A DNA stretch of 64,000 bases from Glebionis coronaria. Its lineage: Eukaryota > Streptophyta > Magnoliopsida > Asterales > Asteraceae. The stretch covers positions 502,580,792-502,644,791 of the forward strand of contig CM046882.1 in the NCBI GenBank assembly GCA_025667525.1. Reading direction: 5' to 3'. The notes beneath the pieces were generated by a model. It saw nothing but the letters and a program-made list of their open reading frames with translations. It did no database searches and had not been told where the DNA came from. A program made the translations under genes and the position numbers. Every line of letters begins with the position of its first letter. Within the stretch, counting starts at the first letter, position 1. Positions 11,510 through 22,790 of the stretch are shown one piece after another.

Positions 11510-12965
11510 AGACTGGAAATCATCTCATGTATTAGAACTCAAAGATACATTGAGAAGAGATGCCCAGTGTTCTTAGTTCAAGTGACGCAAAAGGAGGAAG
11601 TGGAAGATCCTGAAAAGAGGGTTGAAGATGTACCGATTGTTAGAGATTTTCCACACGTGTTCCCAGAAGATTTACCGGGACTACCACCAACACGCCAAGT
11701 GGAGTTTCACATAGAGCTTACACCAGGAGCTGCACCAGTTGCTAGAGCACCATACCGTTTAGCACCAGCAGAGATGAAGGAGCTAGATGAACAACTAAAA
11801 GATCTTTCTAACAAAGGTTTCATTAGGCCGAGTTCCTCACCCTGGGGAGCACCAGTCCCATTTGTCAAAAATAAAAATGGGTCCTTTAGGATGTGTATTG
11901 ACTACCGTGAGTTGAATAAGCTTACGGTGAAGAACCGTTACCCATTACCAAGAATTAACGATCTTTTCGACCAACTGCAAGGGTCTAGCATATACTCGAA
12001 GATTGACTTAAGATCGGGATAACATCAGTTAAGGGTTAGAGAAGAAGACGTTCACACGACAACTTTTAGAACCTGATACGGACATTACGAGTTCCAAGTT
12101 ATGCCTTTCGTTTTGACAAACGCACCTTCGGTATTCATGGATCTCGTGAACCGAGTATGTAAACCATACTTGGGCAAGTTTGTGATTGTATTCTTCGACG
12201 ATATTCTCATCTACTCACGTAATAAAGAAGAGCACAAGGAACATTTGAAGACCATATTGGAGCTGATGAGAAAGGAGAAGTTATATGGAAAGTTTTCCAA
12301 ATGTGAGTTTTGGATAAAGACAGTGCAATTCCTTGGACATGTGACCGATAGCAGTGGTATTCATGTTGATCCTGCTAAGATTGAGGCTGTGAAAGATTGG
12401 GAGACTCCTACAACACCCACGGAGATTCGCCAATTTTTAGGTCTTGCTGGTTACTATAGGAGATTCATCGAGGGATTATCCAAGATAGCCAAACCAATGA
12501 CTGAGTTAACTCAAAAGGATAAGAGGTTTGAGTGGGGAGAAGATCAAGATTTGGCATTCCAAACATTGAAGCAAATGTTGTGTGAAGCACCTATACTAGC
12601 CTTACCCGAGGGTAATGAAGACTTCGTGGTGTATTATGATGCATCCATCAAAGGGTTAGGTGCGGTGCTAATGCAAAGAGCTAAGGTCAATGCTTACGCG
12701 TCTAGACAACTAAAAGTGCACGAGAAGAATTACACAAGTCATGATATGGAGTTAGGAGCAGTGTTGTTTGCCCTAAAAATCTGGAGACACTACCTTTATG
12801 GTGCAAAAGTGTGTTGTATTCACTGATCATAAAAGTTTACAACACATCTTGAATCAAAAGGAACTCAATATGAGACAACGACGGTGACTAGAGTTGCTCA
12901 GTGATTACGATTGTGAGATTCGTTATCACCCGGGCAAGGCAAATATCGTAGCTGACGCTTTGAGT
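11510..12965 (+). pseudogene. pol: Tekay reverse transcriptase and RNase H, broken
   Basis: RT begins around 11640 ([10 protein letters not shown]) and includes [23 protein letters not shown] and the catalytic FFDDILIYS near 12195. TAA at 12020-12022 and TGA at 12074-12076 interrupt it just before the palm motif in the same frame. RNase H follows (VYYDAS near 12640, the second acidic motif near 12750, FTDHK near 12820). One extra base near 12801-12810 shifts the frame, and a TGA at 12885-12887 replaces a conserved tryptophan in the MRQRRW motif. The domain ends with ADALSRKE near 12965. The catalytic residues are present, but no full-length enzyme can be made. Confidence 0.88.
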
Positions 12966-14492
12966 CGAAAGGAGAGAGTTCTTAGAGTGAAAGCCTTAGT
13001 GATGACCATTGGCTTAAATCTTCCATCCTTAATTCTCAAGGCTCAGAAGGAGGCAGTTGAGGAAGAAATTTTCAAGACTGTGGATGTTAAAGGTATGATA
13101 AAGAAGTTAGAAGCTCACTCGGATGGAACATTATGTCTTGATAAGAGGATTTGGTTACCGTGCCAAGGCGACCTGCGATCTCTAATTATGCACGAATCAC
13201 ATAAATCAAAATACTCCATACGTCCGAGATCTGACAAGATGTATCATGACCTTAAGATGTTGTATTGGTGGCTGAACATTAAGGCAGATATTTCCACTTA
13301 TGTTGGCAAGTGCTTAACTTGTGCCAATGTTAAGGCCGGACATATGAAAGCATCAAGATTATTAGTCCAACCCAAATTGCCAAAATGGAAGTGGGAAAGG
13401 ACTACTATGGATTTCATCACGAAGCTACCTAAGACTTCAGCTGGATTTGACACTATTTGGGTCATCGTTGACCGACTTACCAAATCAGCACATTTCATAC
13501 CAATCAAGGAAACTGATGGAATGGATAAGTTAGCAAGAACGTACTTGAAGGAATTAGTCACGAGGCATGGTGTGCCTGTGTCTATAATTTCAGATCGAGA
13601 TAGCCGATTTACTTCACAATTCTGGAAATTGTTGCAAAAAACATTGGGACCACAATTAGATATGAGCACGGCGTATCATCCCTAGACCGATGGTCAAAGT
13701 GAAAGGACCATTCAAACACTAGAAGATATGCTGAGAGCTTGTGTGATCGACTTTGGGAATGGATGGGATAGGCATCTACCATTGGTGGAGTTCTCCTACA
13801 ATAGTAGTTATCACACTAGCAATAAGGCAGCACCGTTTGAAGCACTGTATGGTAGAAAGTGTCGTTCACCTATGTGTTGGGCAGAAGTTGCTGATGCTCA
13901 ACTCACTGGGCCCGAGATCATACATGAAACTACTGAGAAGATCATTAATATCAGGAGCCGTATTCAAGCAGCACGAGACCGACAAAAGAGTTATGCTGAC
14001 ATGAGACACAAACCTCTTGAGTTTGAGGTTGGCGATAGAGTCATGTTGAACGTCGCGCCTTGGAAGGGTGTAATTCTCTTTGGAAAACGTGGAAAGTTGA
14101 ATCCTCATTACATTGGACCATTCAAAATCATAGAGAGAATTGGTCCCGTGGCCTATCGTTTGGAGTTACCTCAACAACATAGCCGAGTGCATAATGTGTT
14201 CCACATTTGCAGTCTGAAGAAATGCTTGTCTGATGAGACACTCATTATTCCTTTGGAGGAGATCCAACTCGACGACAAACTCAATTTCGTGGAGGAACCA
14301 ATGGAGATTATAGACCATGAGGTCAAACAACTCAAGCAAAGTCGTATACCGATTGTGACAGTCCGTTAGAATGTACGGAGAGGTCCAGAGTACACGTGGG
14401 AACATGAGGACCAATTCAAGATCAAGTACCCTTATCTTTTCGCTAATCCACCCTACTACACCAACGTCTTGATTTTGCGACAAAAACTCTAA
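12966..14492 (+). pseudogene. pol: Tekay integrase with chromodomain, broken
   Basis: The zinc-binding region has [10 protein letters not shown] then RPRSDK where the family has H-P-G, so one zinc-ligand histidine appears lost. The [11 protein letters not shown] half is intact. The catalytic core has [17 protein letters not shown] and, beyond a CAG-to-TAG-type stop at 13683-13685, the TDGQSE glutamate. The C-terminal part has the GPY/F-type region near 14120 and a chromodomain ([15 protein letters not shown]) near 14290-14440. A TAG at 14367-14369 replaces the conserved tryptophan of the chromodomain. The original frame ends at TAA 14490-14492. Such chromodomains direct insertion to heterochromatin; this copy is inactive. 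Confidence 0.88.
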
Positions 14493-14503
14493 ACATGGGA
14501 GAC
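14493..14503 (+). other. Tekay polypurine tract
   Basis: ACATGGGAGAC immediately before the 3' LTR, starting right after the stop codon of pol. It would prime plus-strand synthesis. Two pyrimidine interruptions suggest decay or a lax tract. Confidence 0.6.
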
Positions 14504-15301
14504 TATGACATCCGTCAATTTTCCATCTTTACTTTTCCCATGTATTTATTTAATTCAAGCTTTGAACCTTGTGAATTTAACAAATTGAGAAGTTATCTCA
14601 CGTTATTGGAGTATCATGTGATTTTATTTTTTCCATGTGTAAGTTATTATACTTGACATTATTTGGAGTCACTAGGAAAAATCGTGTCACTCAACACTTC
14701 ATCATTTGAGCATAAATATCTAACGTTAAATAGTTAAGTTAACGATCCATCAATTTTTACTAAACACCAAAAATACTTACACTTTTATCTACGAATTATT
14801 TTCTACAATTCCTGCACTACACTTTATTTATTTTTCACCATCCTCATTATTCACTACTACCTTTCCTTCCAAAATAAATCAACAATCCTCCACTAACATT
14901 TACACATAAACTATAATAACCTAAATGGGGTAAGTACACTAGACACTTTAACCTTCACAATTCACACTTTCCATCCATACTTTTCAAACTATCCCAAACT
15001 GAAAAACAATTCTTGTGTGCATCGGATAAAGCCAAGAAAACACAAAACTAATATTTGTATTTTACCATTTTGGAGGACACAGTTCCTACATAACTAGAAA
15101 GACTCCACTGCCTCTTCCTATAATACTTCATTTAACAAATCATATACCCTCCTTCTCTTAACACACGAAAATCATATACTCATTTCCTTATCTTTACTTC
15201 TTGTGGCCAAAACTTACACACAACTAATTCCCCACATGTTGATAGCAATCTTGTACTTGGATACCCAAAATCTAGCTAACATTCACTAAGATTTGCCAAA
15301 T
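14504..15301 (+). repeat. Tekay 3' LTR, first piece
   Basis: Aligns to 6084-6875 of the 5' LTR. It starts TATGACATCC where the 5' LTR has TGTGGCATCC, so the canonical TG has become TA. It is cut at CAAAT (15297-15301), which recurs at 37633-37637 after the inserted Athila complex. Confidence 0.9.
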
Positions 15302-15541
15302 TGATGAGACTATTTTTATACATAGTCTCATCATCCAAAAAGGGCTTTTAATGCATTAAATATCATCAAAATACCCCAACATATGCTTGTGTTTGTTGCT
15401 TTAGGTACGAATATTGAGAAAATGACAAAAGATCACAAGAATCATGCAAAAACGAACACGGGAAACGAAGCCGCACAATGGACCAAGCCCTAATGATGAA
15501 TTTTCCAAGACAAACCCTTGAAGATTTGAAGATTTATGAAG

Positions 15542-15950
15542 AAGGGTCCTCCAATATTAAAGAATTGACACTTTATACCCTTGTATCTTCATAATTACAA
15601 GATTGGTCCCTAAAGTTTGTTAATATTGCAAAAAGGGCCCTCTACCTTGAAGAATTGGCCATTTTAGTCCCTCAACAAAACTAAAATGTCAAAATTAGTC
15701 CTTCTCAAAGTCAAACATACCATGAAGAACTTCAAGTTACAAGAAATTACAAGTTTGGTCCTTAAAAATGTCAAAATTGCAAAAAGGACCCTTAACTTTA
15801 AAGAAATGGCAAAAATGGTCCCTCATTAATCATGAATTGGCAATTTCAGTCCTCCAAGAAGTCAAACAAACAAGTCAAGACCATAATCCTTGAAGAAAAT
15901 ACCAAATCAGTCCTTCAAGAATCAAGAATTGGCAAGAAATACCCCTGAAA
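15542..15950 (+). repeat. 30-base phased degenerate motif array in Athila U3
   Basis: A core resembling GGTCCCT recurs at about 15542, 15573, 15604, 15634, 15664, 15694, 15754, 15784, 15815, 15846, 15906 and 15937. Each step is 30-31 bases, or 60 where one unit is too eroded to see. Most cores are preceded by AAATTGGCAAA-like sequence. LTRs B and C carry the same array. The strict spacing equals about three DNA turns. Confidence 0.75.
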
Positions 15951-16644
15951 ATACTTTAGAAAAGTATATGGGGGCAAAAGTGTGAAAACCAAAACTTCAT
16001 CTACAAAGAAAAACGGATTTGGGTGTATTATTTACAAAGTGAAAGGAGTATAGAAAGTAAGGGGAGTAAACTGCCAAGACAAGGAAGTTACCTTAACCAG
16101 TGTCATGAAGACATGTGTCCCACTCAACCAAACCCACCAATGGGAGCTCTCCCTGGCTCCACATCACCAATCCATTCACCAAGCCGTAACTAACTAAATA
16201 TTTATTAGTTAATTATGCGCTAAACATCCCATTTAAACACAAAATAAGATCAAACCAGTGTTCTTGGTGTTCATAAGCAGATTTGGGTATTTGCTTAATA
16301 CTTGATATTACCCCTTAATTCACTCCAGATTTGTGATTAAGGTGAGACTAAACACAACCCCACCTTAAACCCTTGGCCACGTCACTCAACCAGCTCACAT
16401 GATAAACCCTTTTACACCACCTTTGGGGAAAAAGCCAAAACTTTGCAGGGAATCACAGCTCATATTCCAGCTTACTCCTTAAGCTTATTTGGAGCCATTG
16501 GATGTATTTTCACACTTGCCACCTCCACAAAACGCCAATTATCAGTCACATGATCTTCAAAGTTCAAACTACTAAAAGGGCAAATATGGAACTTCATTAG
16601 CTAGGGTTACTCGTTTTTCAGCTTTCATAGTTCACTTGTATGCC

Positions 16645-16652
16645 TATATAAA
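16645..16652 (+). promoter_or_regulatory. TATA box of Athila LTR A
   Basis: TATATAAA in the context GCCTATATAAAGGCC, followed by a T/C-rich start region. It is conserved in LTR B (29144-29151) and LTR C (34762-34769). It places U3 at about 1.35 kb and leaves a very long R-U5. Confidence 0.65.
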
Positions 16653-19527
16653 GGCCTAAGGGTGCTTCATTTGTGCTTTGCTCTTGAATTTTCCTTGGTT
16701 CACAAATCTGTAAATCATATATTCATTAATGAAATGTGTTTGAATTTGGTGAAGAAAACTCAAGTGCCAACCTTATTATCTGCTTATCATTGTTGCTTGT
16801 TTATTATTCTTGAATCCTAAACCTGTTTTCAAAATGAGTGTGCAAAAGTTTGCACATTTTCCACTTTTCTTGATATTTTGCTATGACTTGTTCAAACTTG
16901 GAATTCTTGGGCTATAAGGCTGATCATAACATCCTGATATTGTGTTATCAAGGTGTGGTGAAGCTTATAACTTGGGGATAATCAAGTGTGGGGAACTAAG
17001 GTTGCATCAATCAAGAATTTTTCACTTTTCTGATTTTACTATTTTACTTCTAACTTTGTTGATTCTTAGCAGGTTGTTTGTGGAAGCTTGTACTTGTTCT
17101 TGCTAGTACATAAGCTCAAAATTCGTGGGTGTGGATGTACATCCATGAGGTACACACCATTCTACCCAAAATCTATTAAAATCTTGATTTTTGGTAAATT
17201 TGTGAGTTGCTTGTGTTCTTGCTGATTTTGTGGCTCAGTCTTGCTTAAATCTGCATATCTCATCTGTTATTGTGTTAATTTGGGCTTAGGTAACTTTGGA
17301 ATGCACTTTTGATTTGAAAATTGTGATTTGAAAAGTTAAAAAGGGTGTTTGGGTTTACCTGTTTAAGATCATAGTGTGTTATTTTGTGGTTGAAAGTTTG
17401 TGTTATGGCTTTGTATCTGCTATATACTTGTTTGAGTGCTATTTTCTGCAAGTTTTCAACTTTGAAACACCAAATCAAAGATTGTGCTATAGATTGCTTG
17501 TTTTGACTGTTTTTGACCTAAGACTTTGGGAACACATAGAGTGTATGCATGCTTAGGGCTAAAAAGTGTTTAAACATAGTTATTATAACCTGTTACCAAG
17601 ATTTGGGGGTTTGAATTTGGTTTGGTGGTCAAATACATCAGCAAGTGTAAAAATCTCCTTGTGTTAGTGTTCATCAGTAACCTGTTAGTGTTCATCAGTA
17701 ACTTTAAGTGCTTGAATCTTGACCTACACTTTGTACCATTGCATGAAACCTGTTTAGACTTGTTCGTTTAAGTTTATTATAGCTTGTGTATGCATTTGGT
17801 TAAGTTTGGCTGGCTGAATTGTGCTAAAAGTGCTTATTGAACCTTAACTGCTTATTTGTTCATGTCTGGTGCATATCTGGTGATGTTTTGATTAAACTGT
17901 TCTAATTGGCTATTTGTGATTGTGATTTCTTTGTTGTTATTGACTCCTCTTGATCCATTAATCATTTGGGTGCCTTTGTGTAACTTGAATCTCCAAAAAA
18001 GTCACTAAAGACAAAAAGTCAAGAAAGTCAAGCAGTGGAAACTTTTCCCACTGCTCAGACACCAAAACTAGCCCCTGCTAGTGCAATTTTTTAGTTAGCT
18101 TATTAATAAGCCATATTGGCTTATCCAGACCTGCAACAACTTACTTTTTGTGATCAATCTTCATCATTTGACCCATTTGTTTGAACTGGAGCTTATTAGA
18201 CTTTGACTTTGACTTTTTGCTAGAAAACTCTTAAAGTTAACTTTTAAAGAAGTGCTTATTTGCTTATTTCAGCTTATTGAGTGAACTTATTTGAAAATTT
18301 TTTGTTGATTAAGCTTAGTTAAGTCATTTAAAATCTTTTGAAACTTGAATCAGCTCTTGGGGTAGCCTAGAACTCGAAAACGACTATTTTGTCGTTTTGT
18401 GTAGATTGCTTATTGCATTTTCAGGCTTATTCCTTGGACTTTTTTCAAATTTCTTTTTACAGAAGTCTTAAGTAACTCAAAATAAGCTTGTGTGTCTAAT
18501 TTGAGCTTATGGCATCAGCTTATAGCTTAATGGGCCAAAAAGCCCATTAAGAATAAGCTGTTTGATATAAGCCAACTTATTTCACATTTTCAGCTTTTGG
18601 GCCTTTGAAAATTTGTGTTTAGGATCAAATTTTGAGTCAGATAAGAGTTTTTGGGCTTATTTGGTTGACTTTTTCTTATTAGGCCAAAATTAAGCCCATT
18701 AAGGGACTGTTTTATCTTTTATCCCATTTGGGGGCCCATTAGGGGTATTTTTGTAATTTCAAGTTCATTTTCTGTTTAATTATGTTAAAATAAGCTAGTT
18801 TGCAAGTTTTTAGAATTTTTTATAAATTTTGGATTTTTAATATTATTTTATTATTATTTTATTATTAAAAATTAAAATTTAGATTTTTCAAGTTTTTATA
18901 TTTTTCTTAGGTTAAATACATTAATTTAGGAATTTTAAAATTTTTAGAATATTTTTATTGTCTTTAGATTAATTTTTATAATTATTTTAAGTTTTAAGAG
19001 TTTTTAATTATTTTTAAATAGTTTTAATTAATTTTAAAATTTTCAAAAATAGTTTTTAATTAAGTTAGGGTATTTTAGAGGTTTACAAAGTGATAAATCT
19101 CATTTTGGGCTTTAATTAGCATTAAAATTATTATTTATTTAATTAAAAGGTTTAAGTGAATTATGATTTTTTGTAAACTCTTAATACATTATTTAGGATT
19201 TATTGCAATTTTCTAGGAATTTTTACGGTAAATTTTTAATTTTGGTGCTTTTTACGGTTTTACGTATATGACCTTTTCGTCTTAGTTTAATCCGTCATCG
19301 TAACCGTCATTCTCTTCTTATCCTATTTCTATTTTCTTTTCACATAATCAATATAATCACATCATTAATCATTTCTTTACACAACACACTAGCCTCCTTG
19401 GGAAATGAACTTTCACCTTTGGGTCATTAGTACACGGTTTTCCTAAACCGTCGTATTTACTACTTTCCCTATTTTGCCCTTTTGTTTTTCCTAAAGCAAA
19501 GGTGTGTAAAAACCTCTACATCAATTT

Positions 19528-19545
19528 TGGCGCCGCTGCCGGGGA
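19528..19545 (+). other. Athila primer binding site, tRNA-Asp-like
   Basis: TGGCGCCGCTGCCGGGGA begins four bases after LTR A. It complements the 3' end of plant tRNA-Asp except for one C in place of T. This primer is typical of Athila. LTR B is followed by only its first three bases because of the deletion. Confidence 0.85.
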
Positions 19546-19828
19546 GGCGTGTTGTGTTTTGATTTGGCAATTGTTGTTTTTATATATAGCCATAATATCT
19601 ATTGTATTAGTAGCACTCTACTAATACGTATTATCGGGTTTTCGTTTTTTGTGTGAATACTGTTAATATATTGTATACGTAGAACAATAAATTCACAAGT
19701 ACTCCAAAAGTGTGAAAACACAACCTTGACTTGGGAGGTCATTACCCAATCATTGTATTCGAATCTAAAACAAGAAAGAAAATGCAAAAATAGATAAATA
19801 CTTTCGTGAAGCTCGATTTTGAAAAAAT

Positions 19829-19928
19829 ACAAACTATAAGGTGGGTATAAGGCGGGTATTATAAAATATACCCTAAGAAAAAAGGCTCTTAAGTGCTTCG
19901 CGCCGCCTCGTTTCCCCGCTTGCTTGTG
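19829..19928 (+). other. Conserved two-part leader module
   Basis: Part 1 (19829-19851) reads ACAAACTATAAGG, then T, then GGGTATAAG. Part 2 (19917-19928) reads CGCTTGCTTGTG, 88 bases from the first start to the second. The same pair occurs in the reverse Athila (48337 to 48237) and in the copia leader (62891 to 62986). A second GGCGGGTATTATAA follows part 1 directly here. Its position between PBS and gag suits a packaging or dimerisation signal, but no function is shown. Confidence 0.6.
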
Positions 19929-20267
19929 AGTATTTGATTTTGAGAGCTAATCGAGGGTTTTGCCGCCCAAAGTATTATTAAGTATCATATATACTTTCTT
20001 GGTTTCATTTGATTAAACCCTCTTGAACGTTTTGGTGTTCCATCAACATTTTAAAGTCATCGAAGGCGTTCACTTCACGTGATCGTTTTCATTCCTTGAG
20101 GCTTCTTTAATCAAGAGATTTGATTAAGGAGGAGATTTGTAGATTTTGGTCTACTTAATACAATCACAAAAATAAAAAAAAAAGTAAAAACCACAAAAAA
20201 AAATTGGAAAAATACAAAACACCAAAAAGAATCTTCTTTGCTCATCCCCTCGTTGTACGTGACGTTT

Positions 20268-22175
20268 ATGCAAACCCGCAATCAAGCAAGACGTGCACGT
20301 AAACGAAGAAACCGAAAGAAAACCACTCCTAATCTTTCTAGTGAGGAGTCTCCTATTGACGAACCCATTGTAAGAGAAGAACCAACCATGGCGAATCGTA
20401 CTATGATAGAGTTACTTCAAGCACTCACCGAGGGTTATGGAGAGGCTATTGTGATTCCCGCTATCCTTGCGGAGAATTTTGAAGTGAAAACGGGTTTGTT
20501 GTCGATGATCCAAAACAACAAATTCCGTGGTGATGAAAAGGACAACCCGCACAACCATATCCGCCAATTCAACCGTCTTATCGCCACTTGCAAATTTAAG
20601 GATGTTGCTAATGACTCGATTAAGATGATGCTTTTTCCGTATTCCTTAGCGGGGCCCGCTAAAATTTGGTTAGAGAAAGAGCCACCTAATTCTATATTGA
20701 GGTGGAAGGATCTCGTTTCTAAGTTTGTGAACCAATTTTTTCCGCCCTCTAAGACTACGCATTTGAAAAACAAGATTTCAAAATTTTTACAAGAATTTAA
20801 TGAGAGTTTTTCAACGGCTTGGAATAGGTTTAAGGAAATGTTACATGAGTGTCCTCATCACGGTTTTTCCGACTTGCATCAAATTGATACGTTTTACAAT
20901 GGACTTAATGATCATGAAAGGGATTATCTTAATACCGCCGCGGGTGGTAATTTTTTGTGTAAAACGGTTAAGGAAGCGTTGTTGATAACTGAGAATAGAT
21001 CTAAGGTGTATAGTCCTCGTAGCACGTCGAGTGTTCGTAAGGCTTCGTCTTCGGCTTCATCTTCTTTATCTACTACCATCGATGCTTGCCAAATTGAGGC
21101 GAACATGGAAAACAAAATCTTTGATAAGCTTAAAGGACTTTTAATTGAATTCAAAGTTGGAGAAAGTGCTCCCGCTACGGCTAAAGCGGTTGAGGTTTCA
21201 TGCATGTATTGTGGTGGAGGTCATGATTTCTCTGAGTGCATTACCAACGGTGGTAACACTTCGAGTACCTACGCGGCCACGGGAACTTACAAACAAAACG
21301 GTCAAGTTACACGCTCTAATCAATTGACTCCACCGGGTTTTGCTTCAAATCAAAATGCTAACAACAACTATCGAAACAATCAAGTTGGTTTCAAAAACAA
21401 TTACAACAAAGGAAACTATGGTAATCAAGGTGCTAATAATCAAGTTTCAAACAAAAATCAAAGTGATTTTCAAAACAACAATAAGAGTTTGTAAACTTTG
21501 AAAGATCTTCCAAATGAATTTGTTGAATACGCTAATGGAAACGATGCTAGGTTTGACAACATTCAAAGAGAAATCATTAGCCTAAGATCCGAGTTTAAGA
21601 ACGACTTGAAGAAGGAGTTGAATAACGAGTTAGCCAATGAGCTTAAAATCCATACAAACAAAATGGAAGGAAATGTAACTAGGTTACAACAAAACCAACA
21701 AAAAATGGAGCAAGGGCAACATGAAATTAAACAAGAAATGATTAAGGCCGAGAAGAGGCAATCCATGTTTGAAGATAAAATTTCATCTATGTTTGAGGCT
21801 ATTATGTGCAAACCGTCTTCGAGTAGTCTTCCTAGTAACACCATATCAAACCCTAAGGGTGAGATGAAAGTGATTACCACACGTAGTGGTAAGACACTTA
21901 AGGAACCTACTCCTCAACCAATTGCTCCTACGGAGGATGCACTTGAGGAAGAACCCGAGGTGGTGGTCGAAAAGGAGCATGTCCCAATTCCACGAAGTAC
22001 CGCTCATGCCACACCTACGGTTGACCCATTACCAACATTGGAACCCGATATTCCAAAGGCTATGCCTATGCCTCAACCCACGCCACCTTTGCCCGATCCA
22101 TCGAGACTTAGAAAGGAGAAACGTCAAGAGCGCGACAATTACCAATTTGAGCTTTTTTATGAAAATGTTTCGTGA
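20268..22175 (+). pseudogene. gag: Athila gag, one stop and a frame disruption
   Basis: The likely start is ATG 20268 (MQTRNQ), which matches the reverse Athila start MRTRAR; an upstream in-frame ATG at 20238 is less likely. A basic N-terminus is followed by the Athila capsid core: ELLQALTEGYG, FPYSLAGPAKIWLEKEPP, KFVNQFFPPSKT, FKEMLHECPHHGF, IDTFYNGL. The zinc knuckle CMYCGGGHDFSEC is at 21201-21239. An in-frame TAA at 21492-21494 interrupts it before a coiled-coil-like Lys/Glu/Gln-rich region (about 21560-21780) and a proline-rich linker. A length change in a T run near 22150 ends the frame at 22173-22175. Confidence 0.87.
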
Positions 22176-22790
22176 TTTGCACTTTAATGTGAGTTTCGCC
22201 GATGCTTTGGTCATGATGCCTCGATTTGCCGCTAACTTTAAAGTATGTTGAACAACAAGGAGAAATTGCATCAATTGTCTAGTTGTTCATCGGTTTATCT
22301 TAATCGCATACCTAAAAAAGTCGGTGATCCCGGTAAATTCTTGATTCCATGTGCAATCCAAGATATGGAAGAATGCTATGCCTTGGCCGATCTTGGTGCT
22401 AGCATTAACTTGATGCCACTTGCAATCTTCAAGTCGCTCAATCTTCCTAATATTACTCCTTCACTAATGTCTATCGAGTTGGCCGACCATTCCATGATTC
22501 CCGCATGTGGATTGGCGGAAGACGTTTTTGTGAAAGTGGGAAAGTTTTATTATCCGGTAGACTTTATCGTTGTCGATATTCCCACGGATCCTCAAGTTTC
22601 TCTCATTTTAGGTCGTTCATTTTTAGATACGTCTATGGCTTTGATTGATGTTCATGCTAGAAAGATCACCTTACGTTTCAACGACGAGGAACTTGTTATA
22701 AACGCAACTCAAAATTCTCAAATTTCTCATGTTTATTCCGTTGCAACCATAAACCTCGTTGATATGATTGACGTTGTTTGCGAGGAATTT
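22176..22790 (+). pseudogene. Athila protease region
   Basis: After the disruption the homologous sequence (DLHFNVSFADALVMMPRF) runs in another frame until about 22236, where a one-base change restores the first frame at 22245. The protease has ALADLGASINLMPL with the catalytic aspartate near 22389, PVDFIVVD, and the distal LILGRSFLDT near 22612. Athila proteases normally have D-L-G here rather than D-T-G, so the active site looks intact. A one-base change in the T run near 22788-22791 then shifts into the pol frame. Confidence 0.82.

Larger units (their letters stand above)
15302..19523 (+). repeat. Athila LTR A
   Basis: 4,222 bases from TGATGAGAC to CTACATCA. The first 11 bases form a perfect palindrome with TAGTCTCATCA 12 bases later. 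A 30-base phased motif array (15542-15950) lies in U3 and a TATA box at 16645. The U5 side is AT-rich and dense in AGCTTAT words. Compared with B and C it lacks about 10 bases near 15400 and has ACTATTTTTAT where they have ACTGCTTTTAT, so B and C look closer to each other at this end. Confidence 0.92.

Noticed and set aside
15542..15950. Could the 30-base phased array be a CRISPR array
   Set aside because: Units are degenerate, there are no unique spacers between exact repeats, and the array is inside a plant LTR.
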